Source: an uncultured Verrucomicrobiota bacterium (GTDB lineage: Bacteria > Verrucomicrobiota > Kiritimatiellia > RFP12 > UBA1067). Taken from it: a stretch of 22,536 nucleotides of DNA. The position numbers and the translations under genes are program-made. Shown piece after piece: positions 7,256 to 15,966 of this stretch. Below the pieces are notes generated by a model. That model searched no databases. It saw only the letters and a program-made list of their open reading frames with translations, and was not told the DNA's origin. How positions within the stretch are numbered: the first letter of the stretch is position 1; each line of letters begins with the position of its first letter. The stretch lies in assembly GCA_946615275.1 (NCBI GenBank), contig CAMOHV010000002.1, forward strand, positions 1-22,536. Reading direction: 5' to 3'.

Positions 7256-8185
7256 ATGCCCATCAACAGAACTACGATCCTGCGCGGCCCCGGCACCGTG
7301 ATCTACGGCACGGGCAACGGAGCGCAGACCATCTACGACGCGACCGGCATCACCGCCGAGGTGGAGACCTCCACCGGCGACGTGCCCTCCAGCGTGAGCG
7401 GCACGCTCGACCAGTTCAAGACCGACCAGACGGGGACCATCCGGTTCACGCCCTGCGGCCAGCTCTCGCCGCAGCTGCTCCGGCTGCTCTACCCGTTCGG
7501 CACGCCGACCATCGGCGCGCGCGTGTTCGGCGACGCCGACGTGCCGCTCGCGATCCACTCCGTGGCCGGCACGAAGGTGACGTTCGTCAACGCCGCGCTC
7601 ACCACCATGCCGCCGCTCCGGCTCTCGCCGGTGCAGACGGCGTTCGGCGAGGCCGCGTTCACGGCCCTGCTGGGCCTCGGCAAGGCGCCGTCGGACGAGG
7701 GCGCGTTCTTCACGGCGGCGGCGGCGGCCTACACGGCCGGCGGCCCCGACCCCGCCGGGATCGTCGGCGTGCAGTACGCCGCCACCTACGGCGACCTCAG
7801 CATCCTCGACACGACCGAGGGCTGGACGGTGACGCCCGAGGTGCAGCTCGAGCCCGTCACGACCGACCTGCTCGGCACGGTTGACTACACGGTGGCGGGC
7901 GTCTCGTGCACGGCCACGTGCACGCCGCTCGGCCTCCCCGAGGCGCAGATCCTCGCGGCCCTGCCGCTCGCGAAGGCGCGCGGCGCGTCCCTCGCCGGCG
8001 CAAGCGACCTCGTGATCGCGGGCGCTGGCGGCCTCGCCGTCACGCTCAAGAACGCGACGATGCTGCGCGGCCCGCTCCAGTGGGGCAACACCACGCTCCG
8101 CGCGGGCGAAGTGGCGTTCACCGCCTACCGTTCGTTCAGCGGCGGCGCGCCCGGCCCGGTGTTCTCCGTCGAAATGGCCGCATAG
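7256..8185 (+). CDS. Putative major tail (tube) protein
   Basis: 309 aa, Thr/Gly/Ala/Pro-rich and almost wholly beta-strand in appearance, with very few charged helices. It begins MPINRTTILRGPGTVIYG and closes with TTLRAGEVAFTAYRSFSGGAPGPVFSVEMA, an N-terminal rim and C-terminal strand layout seen in tail-tube proteins that stack as hexameric rings. It follows the tail-terminator candidate by three bases (AAGGAG before TAATAAATG) and precedes the tape-measure region, as tube genes do. Most tube proteins are 150-250 aa, so an added immunoglobulin-like domain is possible (middle region about 95-170, Ala-rich). It contains no sheath-like signature. Function is inferred from position and composition. 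Confidence 0.62.
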   Translation: MPINRTTILRGPGTVIYGTGNGAQTIYDATGITAEVETSTGDVPSSVSGTLDQFKTDQTGTIRFTPCGQLSPQLLRLLYPFGTPTIGARVFGDADVPLAIHSVAGTKVTFVNAALTTMPPLRLSPVQTAFGEAAFTALLGLGKAPSDEGAFFTAAAAAYTAGGPDPAGIVGVQYAATYGDLSILDTTEGWTVTPEVQLEPVTTDLLGTVDYTVAGVSCTATCTPLGLPEAQILAALPLAKARGASLAGASDLVIAGAGGLAVTLKNATMLRGPLQWGNTTLRAGEVAFTAYRSFSGGAPGPVFSVEMAA

Positions 8186-8193
8186 GAGAGACG

Positions 8194-8970
8194 ATGGACC
8201 CGGCGGAGATAATACGGATCAAGGAGCTGCTGCCCACGGACCTCGGAAGCGACGAGGTCAAGGAGCAGGTCGCCGCCGACATTCTCCGCCGGTCCATCTT
8301 CTCCGCCCGCATGGAGGACCTGCGCCACCTCGCCGCGATCCGCGACGTGTGCGCGGACGTGGTGGCGGGCGCGATCAACCAGGCGACCGCCCGCGAAAGG
8401 CTGCTCGCCAGCCTGGCGCGCATGGGGCACTCTCCGCTGGACGGCGGCGGCATCGCGAACCCGGCGAGCATCCGCCGCCTCGATCTCATCATCGACACGC
8501 AGCGGCAGATGGCGGCGAGCGTCGCCAACATGGCTGCGGAGACGCCGGCCACGCTCGAGGAGTGGCCCGCCCATGAGCTTGTCAGGTTCGTGGGCCGATC
8601 GATGCCGCGCGCCGACTGGCCGCAGCGGTGGCAGTCCGCCGCCGAGGCCGTGGGCTACGAGGGCGTCGCGCGGCACACGGCGCGCATGGTCGCGCTCAAG
8701 TCCTCTCCGATATGGAAGGCCCTGGGCGACGGCGCGGGCGGATTTCGCGACACCCTTGGCAATCCGTATCCGCCCTTCGCGTACAACAGCGGCCTTTCCT
8801 GGGCGGACGTCTCGCGCGACGAGGCGATCGAGCTGGGGCTCGTCGATCCTGGGGAGGGCCGCGCCCCGTCGCGGTCGGAAGTCCCCGCCCTCTCCCCGTC
8901 CGAATCCGACATTGCCGACGCCGTCTCGCGCCTTGGATTCGACGACGACATATTCAGCGACCTTGCATAG
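8194..8970 (+). CDS. MuF-like minor virion (head morphogenesis) protein, candidate
   Basis: 258 aa. The N-terminal half is helical with a RIS-like opening (ADILRRSIFSARMEDL) and a region NQATARERLLASLARMGHSP. The middle segment RRLDLIIDTQRQMAASVANM leads into PAHELVRFVGRSMPRADWPQRW, and the C-terminal part holds RMVALKSSPIWKALGDG followed by NPYPPFAYNSGLSWADVSRDEA. This series (L.LI.DTQ.Q, .ELVR....PR.DWP.RW, ALK..P.W, PPFA.NSG..W..V) is what I associate with MuF/SPP1 gp7-related minor head proteins of Mu-like phages. Such proteins sit beside the portal and are ejected with DNA. The start at 8194 follows TAGGAGAG. Its position after the tail tube gene rather than after the portal is unusual. 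Residues beyond about 215 are acidic and probably flexible. Confidence 0.55.
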   Translation: MDPAEIIRIKELLPTDLGSDEVKEQVAADILRRSIFSARMEDLRHLAAIRDVCADVVAGAINQATARERLLASLARMGHSPLDGGGIANPASIRRLDLIIDTQRQMAASVANMAAETPATLEEWPAHELVRFVGRSMPRADWPQRWQSAAEAVGYEGVARHTARMVALKSSPIWKALGDGAGGFRDTLGNPYPPFAYNSGLSWADVSRDEAIELGLVDPGEGRAPSRSEVPALSPSESDIADAVSRLGFDDDIFSDLA

Positions 8971-8978
8971 GTGTTGCA

Positions 8979-9587
8979 ATGCGCATTAGTGTGACTTTCC
9001 AGAGCAACTACGTGGTGGACGCCGTGATGGGCGCCCTCCGCCCGGAATCGCGCGCGGAGCTGTATTCCGTGGCGGGGCGCGCCGTGATGAACCATGTCCA
9101 GCGCCACATCCGCTCGTACATGCGCTCGAAGCACCACACGGCCAACAGTCTGGGCGCGCGCCCCACCGGCCACTACCAAAAGGGCGCGGCGGCGATCACC
9201 ATGTCGGCGGACTCATCCGGCGCGGAGGTGCGCATCCCGATCCCCGGCATCTCGCGGGCGTACGGCGACGTCGAGATCCGGCCCGGCCCCGGCAAGCGCG
9301 CGCTCACGCTGCCCATGGCGGCCGTCGCGTATGGAAAGACCGTGGCCAAGGTGCGGGAGCTCGGCTGGAGGGTGTTCCGCCCGAAGGGCTCGAACTGGCT
9401 CATGGGCACGAAGGGCGACGACAAGGCGACGCTCACGCTCCTCTACACGCTCGTGGGCGGCGTGGTGCAGCGGCGCGACCCGTCGCTGTTGCCGTCGCAG
9501 GGCGAGATCGCCGCCACGGGGGCGGACGCCGTCCTGAAGCAGGTGCGGAAGGCCGTCGCAAAGGCGCGGCGGGGAGGCTTGAAATGA
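8979..9587 (+). CDS. Mu gpG-like virion morphogenesis / tail completion protein, candidate
   Basis: 202 aa. The N-terminal helices (VVDAVMGALRPESRAELYSVAGRAVMNHVQRHIRSYM) followed by a short loop with PTGHYQKGA, then beta strands ending in a predicted helix (AVLKQVRKAVAKARRG), fit the phage virion morphogenesis (gpG/gpS) group, small basic proteins needed to join head and tail. The MuF-like gene just before it supports this, since F and G are neighbours in Mu. An ATG at 8979 is chosen; it lies nine bases after the previous stop with no strong SD (only GGTGTTG), so a weak or coupled start is likely. The stop overlaps the next start (ATGA, 9584-9587). Confidence 0.5.
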   Translation: MRISVTFQSNYVVDAVMGALRPESRAELYSVAGRAVMNHVQRHIRSYMRSKHHTANSLGARPTGHYQKGAAAITMSADSSGAEVRIPIPGISRAYGDVEIRPGPGKRALTLPMAAVAYGKTVAKVRELGWRVFRPKGSNWLMGTKGDDKATLTLLYTLVGGVVQRRDPSLLPSQGEIAATGADAVLKQVRKAVAKARRGGLK

Positions 9588-9973
9588 CGATCACGCTCGG
9601 CAGCACCTACCTCGTCGAGGGACAGACGCGCAACTCCACCGGCTCGCCGGTGGGGCCCGCCGACCTGCGCATCGCCGAATCGCCGGGCGCCGCCGTCAGG
9701 GAGTTCGTCGGCGCGGACAGAGTGCAGCCCGAGCACATACGCTGCGACTCCGGCGTCGTATCGTTCGGCGTCACCCGCACCTTCGGGAGCGTTGCGGACG
9801 CGCTCGCGTACATCCGCACGCGGCTCGTCGGCGGGCAGCTGACCTCGGAGCCGAGCGAGGGACAGCTCAAGTTCGACAGCACCAACGTGTTCGGCCCGAA
9901 GAGCGTCGTGACGCAGCGCGTGGCAGCGCTCGTCGGCCGCACCGTGCATGTGGACTACACCATACAGGGATAG
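9584..9973 (+). CDS. Small phage protein of unknown function (tail region)
   Basis: 129 aa, not recognised. It is beta-rich, with strands near SGVVSFGVTRTF (about 56-67), a helix VADALAYIRTRL and a C-terminal strand pair ending VGRTVHVDYTIQG. Its start overlaps the previous stop by ATGA, indicating tight coupling. Size and position directly before the tape-measure candidate would suit a tail assembly chaperone or a small tail tube-associated protein, but no slippery sequence or frameshift extension was found. The small beta/alpha protein could equally be a distal-tail (Dit-like) component. I leave the role open. Confidence 0.75.
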   Translation: MTITLGSTYLVEGQTRNSTGSPVGPADLRIAESPGAAVREFVGADRVQPEHIRCDSGVVSFGVTRTFGSVADALAYIRTRLVGGQLTSEPSEGQLKFDSTNVFGPKSVVTQRVAALVGRTVHVDYTIQG

Positions 9974-9977
9974 GGCT

Positions 9978-11489
9978 ATGGCACGCGACTACGACACCAG
10001 GATCACAGTGGGGCTTGATGCAGACCTCTCCGGCGGCGTCCAGACGGAGAGGGAGCTGGATGCCGTGCGGAAAAAGGCCAAGCAGCTCGAAAAGGAGGCC
10101 GAGAAGTCCGCCGGCGGCATCAAGGCCGCAATAGGGGGCGTAAACAAGGCGGTCGGGCTCCTGCGGACCGTGCTGACAGGGTTTGGCGCAGTCGGGCTGT
10201 TCACGGGCCTCATCGGGGCGCTCGGGCGGCTGAAGGACTCCTTCGGCGGCGCCAAAAAGGAGGCGGAGGCTCTGGCGGCCGCGCAGAGCAGGGCCGCCCA
10301 CAAGGAGGCAGTCGACGCTCTCGCGGAGAGCTACAAGGCGCTGGAGGAGGCGACCAAGCGCGCGGCGGAGGCGGCCCAGCACTCCAACGAGATGCTGGAC
10401 ATCTCCATGAAGAACGCGCGCGACCTCGAGGACGCGCAGCTCGACCTGGCAGAGCAGAGGGAGCTGGACGCGGTGGACGGCAACGACCCGGTCGCCCAGC
10501 AGCGGCGCGCCGAGATCTCCGCCCGCTACTCGCAGCGCCGTGGCGCCCTCGCCGCGTCGCGCGGCAGGGAGAACGTGGTCTACGAAAGGCGGCGTCTGCA
10601 GGGCGACGCGGACGCCAAGCGCAAGGCTGCGGACGACATCGTGCAGAGTCTAGCCGATGATGACCGCGTCATCGCGGAGGCGAAGCGCCGCAGATCGGAC
10701 GCCATCTTCCGCAGCGACGCGGAGAACGACGAGGACGCGACAGGCTTCTGGGCCGGATTCGGGAAGAACCTGCAGAACATCATCTCGCTCGACTGGGGCA
10801 GCGTGGGCGACGCAAGGACCGGGGCAGGAGACGCGAAGCGCGCCGAGGCCAAGGCCGAAGCCGAAGAATTGGAGGCCGAGATAAAGCAGCTTGAGGAGCG
10901 GAAGGACGCCAAGCTCAAAGAGGCGGAGCGCCTGCGCCAGGAAGCGGCACGCGCCGAGGAGAAGAAAGATGCGCTGGGCGGGCAGATCGAGGTCTCCGAC
11001 GTGAAGCGCGCCGCCGCAGACATCGCCGGCAGGCGCGGATCCGAAAGCGCCACGCTCGCCCGCGAGAAGAAGGAGGCCGAGGTCAGGCGGAAGGAGGAGC
11101 AGCGCGCAGCTGACGCCCTCGCCATCAGCAGGGGCAAGACGAGTATCGGCCGGCTCGAGAAGTCAAAATCCTCGGAGGAGGCGCGCGCCCAGGCCGCGGC
11201 CGACTCGTTCGCGCGCGAGAACGAGGACGTGTTCCGCGCCCGCAACGCATACGACATGGCCGTCGCGAACCGCGGCGGCGGATCCCGCGAGGCCAAAACC
11301 GCCCTCGCCGCGCTCCAGAAAGAAGAGGCCGAGGCGCGCGAGGCCAAGGCGGAGATGGAGCGCGTCGCGGCGCGCGTCGCCTCCACCATCGCCGGCATCA
11401 ATGAGCAGATAAGGGCCCTTGCAAAGGCCGTGCAGGGCGCGGAAAACAGGCAGAAGAACTACCAGGCGGAGGCCGCCCCGGCGGATTGA
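9978..11489 (+). CDS. Short tape-measure-like protein (coiled coil with one hydrophobic segment)
   Basis: 503 aa. A short polar N-terminus is followed by a helical start (TERELDAVRKKAKQLEKEAEK), one strongly hydrophobic stretch at about 58-83 (AVGLLRTVLTGFGAVGLFTG and beyond) and then about 400 residues of nearly uninterrupted charged helix rich in Ala, Glu, Lys and Arg, i.e. a long coiled coil. That architecture, and the place between tail tube and hub genes, identify a tape measure that sets tail length and helps DNA cross the membrane. At the usual ratio of about 0.15 nm per residue the tail would be roughly 75 nm, short for a siphophage; typical tape measures exceed 600 aa. The start at 9978, five bases after the previous stop, follows AGGGATAGGG. 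A structural coiled-coil protein with another role cannot be excluded. Confidence 0.62.
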   Translation: MARDYDTRITVGLDADLSGGVQTERELDAVRKKAKQLEKEAEKSAGGIKAAIGGVNKAVGLLRTVLTGFGAVGLFTGLIGALGRLKDSFGGAKKEAEALAAAQSRAAHKEAVDALAESYKALEEATKRAAEAAQHSNEMLDISMKNARDLEDAQLDLAEQRELDAVDGNDPVAQQRRAEISARYSQRRGALAASRGRENVVYERRRLQGDADAKRKAADDIVQSLADDDRVIAEAKRRRSDAIFRSDAENDEDATGFWAGFGKNLQNIISLDWGSVGDARTGAGDAKRAEAKAEAEELEAEIKQLEERKDAKLKEAERLRQEAARAEEKKDALGGQIEVSDVKRAAADIAGRRGSESATLAREKKEAEVRRKEEQRAADALAISRGKTSIGRLEKSKSSEEARAQAAADSFARENEDVFRARNAYDMAVANRGGGSREAKTALAALQKEEAEAREAKAEMERVAARVASTIAGINEQIRALAKAVQGAENRQKNYQAEAAPAD

Positions 11490-11494
11490 CACGG

Positions 11495-13435
11495 ATGACG
11501 CCCGCGCAGAACACAGCCATCGCCGCCCGCCCTGGACGCGCCTTCCGGTTCCTGAAGAACGGTTCCCAGGAGTTCTTCCCGGGTGCCGGCACCCGCCTCC
11601 GCTTCGCATCCAAGTCCGCCGACGAGCTGGAGCTGGTGGACATCCCCGCCGGCCTGCTCTCTCCCGCCGACTCCGTCACCGTCGCGTACGGCAACGACAC
11701 CGTCTTCGTCGGGGCCGTCGAGAGGATCGTCGACTCGCTCTCGCGCGGCGACGACCGCGCGCAGAACGTCACGTGCCTCGGCCCTTGGGCGCGCCTCGCC
11801 CGGCTCGTGTTCCAGCAGCAGTGGGGCGTGGCCAACGCCCACGCCTCGGTGAAGTTCTCGTCGCCGCGCGTGGTCCTCAACCAGTCGCCGCTCGGAGCCG
11901 CCGTCAACATGGCGGACACACTGCGCGAGATATGCGAGTTCGCCGCGCAGAAGTGCGGCTTCTCGTATTCGTCCGGAAACGTCGCCGCCGAGCCGATCTG
12001 TCTCCCGTTCGACGAGACGCGCGACATCACCTGCGCCGACGCCATCCGGCGCGAGCTGCGGTTCTTCCCCCGCAAGATCGTGCGCTTCGACTATTCCTCC
12101 GGGACGCCGGCGATACACATCGACGAGCCTGGCACGGCCTCCGACGCATCCTATGTGGCGGCCGTCCCCAAGTCGTCCCGCCGCTACGACTACAACGCCC
12201 ACCCCGTCACATGCGTGGACGTCTACACGTCGGACGTCGACATCGAGTACGACGACGAGACGGGCGAGGCGTCCAGCGCGCTGCAGCACCGCCAGTTCTA
12301 CCCCGAGGATCCCTCGCTCCTCTCCGGCCTCGACTGCCTTCATTGCTACATTCCGCTCGCGCCCGGCACTTCCTCCACATCCTTCGAGAAGCTGGAAGTC
12401 GAGACCGAGGAGATCGGCGTCGTGAACGGCGTCGCCAACGAAAAGGAGTGGTGGCGCACCAAGCACCCGCGCCTCCACGACGTCGCCAACTCGCAGCTCA
12501 CTATCACAGACTTCGGATACTCTCCGCCGAACTTCTCCCCGCGCCGCATCACCAACTGCACCGTCGGCGCGCTTCGGAAGTTCGGCCTCCAGGCCGAGCT
12601 CGTGCGTTTCCACTGCAAAGCAAAGATCGAGACAGCCGACGATGTGGAGGACGAAATATACCTCACCATGGACTTCGTGGTGACGAACGCCTCCACGAAG
12701 ACCTACACGCAGCAGGCGGGATCGTCGTCCTCGGCGTCGGAGGGACTGCCGGAGGGCCTCGCGCAGGCCCTCTACGAGCAGCGCGCCGGAGCCCTCGTCA
12801 ACGAATGGATGGACATCCGCCTCGGCGACGAACTTCCCGCCCTGGGCGACGCCTGCGACGGCCTCGTGCTCCAGGAGATCGACGTCGACTGCGCCGACGT
12901 CACGGCGCGCCTCCACTTCGGGCAGCCCGAGCACGTCTCGCCCGAGGATATGCGCTCGCTCCTCAACGGCTTCAGGCAGCGCGGCTTCGCCTCCAACGCC
13001 CCGCAGCGCACCGGCGAACCGGACGAGGACGACGCCGCGCTCGACAACGGCATCCAGCCCGTCTCGTCCACCGAGTTCTGCCCGGGCGTGAAGTCAAAGA
13101 CCACCATCAAGGGATCTGCGGGCAGGCCCATCGAGCTGGACTCCGCCAAGGTGTCGGACGGCACCATGCAGGTGCGCACGCTCACAATCAGGGACGAGAG
13201 CGGCGGCACTAGCACCGTGCAGTACCTGGCCACATCCGACGCCACCGTCGACGGCGAAAAAGACGAAAGCGAAGACAAACCGCCATCCTCGGATCCCGAC
13301 AACTGCGACGATTCCCATCCAGGCGGCGGCGACTACGTCCCGGGCGCCGGCGGCCCCCCACCACCAATCGGCGATCCGTCCGTAGTGGTTCCTTCCGATG
13401 AGACAGGCGAATCCGTCACCTGCTCCACCTGTTAA
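11495..13435 (+). CDS. Tail hub / baseplate hub-like protein (gp27-type)
   Basis: 646 aa. The N-terminal region contains strands around VTVAYGNDTVFVGAVERIVDSLS and a segment NVTCLGPWARLARLVFQQQW, matching the V.F.G.V..I....... V.C.GPW.LL.R.VFQ pattern of tail-hub domains (Tal/gp27/gpD-like). A second part (about 120-330) has strands and helices including ADTLREICEFAAQKCGFSYS, also typical of hub modules. Near residues 480-500 the motif HFGQPEHVSPEDMRSLLNGFRQR resembles the end of the hub core. The last ~60 residues are acidic, Pro/Gly-rich and end CSTC, probably a flexible tail. It lies just after the tape measure, as hub proteins do. No peptidoglycan hydrolase motif was seen. The start at 11495 has only a weak SD, close to the upstream stop. 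Confidence 0.66.
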   Translation: MTPAQNTAIAARPGRAFRFLKNGSQEFFPGAGTRLRFASKSADELELVDIPAGLLSPADSVTVAYGNDTVFVGAVERIVDSLSRGDDRAQNVTCLGPWARLARLVFQQQWGVANAHASVKFSSPRVVLNQSPLGAAVNMADTLREICEFAAQKCGFSYSSGNVAAEPICLPFDETRDITCADAIRRELRFFPRKIVRFDYSSGTPAIHIDEPGTASDASYVAAVPKSSRRYDYNAHPVTCVDVYTSDVDIEYDDETGEASSALQHRQFYPEDPSLLSGLDCLHCYIPLAPGTSSTSFEKLEVETEEIGVVNGVANEKEWWRTKHPRLHDVANSQLTITDFGYSPPNFSPRRITNCTVGALRKFGLQAELVRFHCKAKIETADDVEDEIYLTMDFVVTNASTKTYTQQAGSSSSASEGLPEGLAQALYEQRAGALVNEWMDIRLGDELPALGDACDGLVLQEIDVDCADVTARLHFGQPEHVSPEDMRSLLNGFRQRGFASNAPQRTGEPDEDDAALDNGIQPVSSTEFCPGVKSKTTIKGSAGRPIELDSAKVSDGTMQVRTLTIRDESGGTSTVQYLATSDATVDGEKDESEDKPPSSDPDNCDDSHPGGGDYVPGAGGPPPPIGDPSVVVPSDETGESVTCSTC

Positions 13436-13456
13436 CCCCTAACATCCAACCTCGAC

Positions 13457-15952
13457 ATGGCAACATACAAAATCAAAGGCAAGCGCCATCTGCGCAAGTA
13501 CACCGCTCCAGCCCTCACGCCTGTCTACGGCGTCAGCGGCGCCGTGGCCACCATGGCCGCGAATCTCTGCGACTGCCCGTGGGAGCCGGTCGAGCCGCTT
13601 GACGCCTGCTTCCCCTCGCACGCCGAAGCATCGCTTGACGGCAACGTGGCCGCACGCGACTTCTTCGACGCCGCGGCGTTCTGTGCCGGACACGCCGACG
13701 GGCTCCACCGCGTGTATGGACAGGCCGCGTGCTACGTCTTCACGCTCCCCGACGAGGCTGTGGGCGCGAGCCTCACGTCGCTCTCCGTCCCGGTCTACTC
13801 CGACCCCTACAACGCCGGCGGCATCCGTCTCGCCGTCCACACGGCGTCCACGCTTGAAATCCCGACGGACTGCGCGACCGCCCGCACAGGTCTCGCCCAT
13901 GTCGATGGCGTCGCCCCGCGCACTTCCTCCACGTCGGAGAGCGGCGCGCAGACGTGGACCGGCGCGCACGCCACGGTCACGATCTCCCCCGCGTCCGCCA
14001 TCACGCTCCAGAAGTATCTCATGGTGGTGGTGGCCCTCGAGTCGTTCGTGGGCCGCGCGGGCTACGCCGAGGGCGCGGCATACGCGATGAACGCGTTTTC
14101 GATAACCACCTCCGCCGCGATCTCCGCCGATGGCTGGACGGACGGCAACACCACACCCATCGACTGCACGGCGGACACCCCGCAGTCCGCGCAGCCGATC
14201 GAGCTCCTTGCCGGCGGCGACTCCCCGACGTGGATCCAGCCCCTCCCAACGCGCAACGCCGGCGATGCAATCCCCGACGCCACAGGCGCGGCGGCCTCCG
14301 AGGACGTCTTCACGTCGATGAGAGGGGGCGGCATGGAGAATTCGAGGAACCAGATAATCCTTGCAATCCCGACTTCCGAGGCGCAGGAAAGCGCAGGGGC
14401 GGCAGGCTACAAGGGCAGGTTCCGCGTGACAATATCCGGCACCGCCATACAGAAGGTGCAGTTCCTTGCGGACATCTCCCTCTATCCCGACAACTGGATA
14501 GATTTGTCGCAGACAGGCAGCAGGAGCGGCGGCTACGCAGTATACCAGTGGAGCGTGAGCCAATCCGACGGCAGCGGGAGCCAGGCGACTTTGATCTGCA
14601 AGGTCGCAGCCGTGCAAGGCGCCACGGACGGCGCTCGCTACTCGTTGATGATCGACACCTACAACACCACGCTATATGGCAACAGAGCTCCGTCCGGGGG
14701 GGCGCTCCCCTATGTATTCTCCACCACCTCCTATGCCGTGGAGGGATCAGCGGAATTCACGGCGTTCACCAACGTGCCGGACTACTGCCTTTGGCTGCGC
14801 TTCAGCAACGACGCGCCCATGGCGGCTGACAGATGCTCATCCCCCGACGTTGCCGCGCGACAGAACGCCGCCGTGGCCATAGAGGAGACGGAGACGGGCG
14901 CGGCATGGACGGTCACCATCGCGAGCATCCCCTATTCCGTGACTAAATCCGGCACGAGCGTGACGATGAAATCCGCCGACGGCACCGAGACGCTGGGACG
15001 ATGGACGCTCGGCGCCACGGGGTTTTTCGACGTATCCGTGGAGCTTTGGATGAACAACGAATCGCTCCGCGTCTACGGAGCCGCCGCAACTCTCGGAGAC
15101 TTCTCGCACGCGGTTGCGGCGTTCGAGGGTGGCACGCAGCCCAGCCAGGCGGAAGTGCTTGGAAGGCTCGTCCGCAATTCGCGGCGAAGCGTCGGCGAAA
15201 TGATGTATCTCCATCCTGTCACCGCCGCGCTCGCCGACGAGCTGGACGTTCTCCGCCCCGTGCCGAGATTCTACCGCGAGAGCTCCGCGCCATCGCAGAC
15301 CACGTGCCAGCCCGGTCTGTCCGTGTGGTACAAGCGCCCGTCGTTAGGTTCGGGCTACGATCGCAAATTCGCCTATAAAAGCGGCATAGTGACCGTGACC
15401 TCCGTCGTCCGCCCCGTGTTCCTGCAATACACGCTTCTCGCCGTCCGCGCCCCGGCGGTGGGCGAGGGCATGAGCCTTGTCCTGACGAACGTCGGCCCGG
15501 GGGATGTCGTAAACGGCTTTGACCTCCGCTTCGCCGTGTGGAGGTCCCCCGCCGAAGAGTGGGACGGCTCCAACAACGTCGCGCTCTCCGCCATCGTGGC
15601 CGCGCCATGCCTCTACCGCGCAGACGGCGCGGACGACGTGTCGTGGTCGGTGGACTGCGGCGGCGCGGCGTTCCCGTTCGGCACCCGCACCGTCCACGCG
15701 CACCGCCTCGGCGTCTCGCCCGTGGTCTCCGGCGCAATCGCCGCCAATCAGGAGATTGCGGTTCCGCTTTCCGGCGCGCTGGAAGAGGGCGACGTGCTTA
15801 TCATCGCCCCGGTCGTCCTGGGCTTTGCGGATGGAGTCGGCGCCGGGTCGGTATATTTCGGCCGCCAGAGCGACCCTGCTTCCGCCACCACCGGCTGGGC
15901 GCGCTATGCCACGGACCTCGGCTGGTTCCCGAAGATCACCCTCGAACCATAA
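13457..15952 (+). CDS. Large distal tail protein, receptor-binding or fibre-like candidate
   Basis: 831 aa, not assigned to a family. The protein is Ala/Ser/Thr/Gly-rich and dominated by beta strands. The N-terminal ~260 residues read like lectin-like or beta-sandwich modules (e.g. YVFTLPDEAVGASLTSLSVP; IRLAVHTASTL). The C-terminal ~230 residues contain further such modules (VSVELWMNNESLRVYGAAAT, FLQYTLLAVRAPAVGEGMSL). No coiled coil, collagen repeat or catalytic motif is clear. No signal peptide is present. Codon use shifts in about 14320-14760, where ATA, TTG, AGG, GTA and CTA appear although neighbouring DNA uses almost only C/G-ending codons; this suggests a swapped domain. There is no evident SD before 13457; the gene starts 21 bases after the hub stop. 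A host-binding role is inferred from size, composition and position between hub and BppU-like gene. Confidence 0.68.
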   Translation: MATYKIKGKRHLRKYTAPALTPVYGVSGAVATMAANLCDCPWEPVEPLDACFPSHAEASLDGNVAARDFFDAAAFCAGHADGLHRVYGQAACYVFTLPDEAVGASLTSLSVPVYSDPYNAGGIRLAVHTASTLEIPTDCATARTGLAHVDGVAPRTSSTSESGAQTWTGAHATVTISPASAITLQKYLMVVVALESFVGRAGYAEGAAYAMNAFSITTSAAISADGWTDGNTTPIDCTADTPQSAQPIELLAGGDSPTWIQPLPTRNAGDAIPDATGAAASEDVFTSMRGGGMENSRNQIILAIPTSEAQESAGAAGYKGRFRVTISGTAIQKVQFLADISLYPDNWIDLSQTGSRSGGYAVYQWSVSQSDGSGSQATLICKVAAVQGATDGARYSLMIDTYNTTLYGNRAPSGGALPYVFSTTSYAVEGSAEFTAFTNVPDYCLWLRFSNDAPMAADRCSSPDVAARQNAAVAIEETETGAAWTVTIASIPYSVTKSGTSVTMKSADGTETLGRWTLGATGFFDVSVELWMNNESLRVYGAAATLGDFSHAVAAFEGGTQPSQAEVLGRLVRNSRRSVGEMMYLHPVTAALADELDVLRPVPRFYRESSAPSQTTCQPGLSVWYKRPSLGSGYDRKFAYKSGIVTVTSVVRPVFLQYTLLAVRAPAVGEGMSLVLTNVGPGDVVNGFDLRFAVWRSPAEEWDGSNNVALSAIVAAPCLYRADGADDVSWSVDCGGAAFPFGTRTVHAHRLGVSPVVSGAIAANQEIAVPLSGALEEGDVLIIAPVVLGFADGVGAGSVYFGRQSDPASATTGWARYATDLGWFPKITLEP

Positions 15953-15966
15953 GGAGCGCAACCATC

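Noticed and set aside
11459..12934. Minus-strand open frame of 491 codons across the hub gene
   Set aside because: Same antisense artefact; lacks motifs and start signals, and the + frame has a hub-like pattern.
13436..15952. Diversity-generating retroelement target in the distal tail gene
   Set aside because: No reverse transcriptase or template repeat is visible in the window, and no C-terminal variable-lectin signature was recognised.
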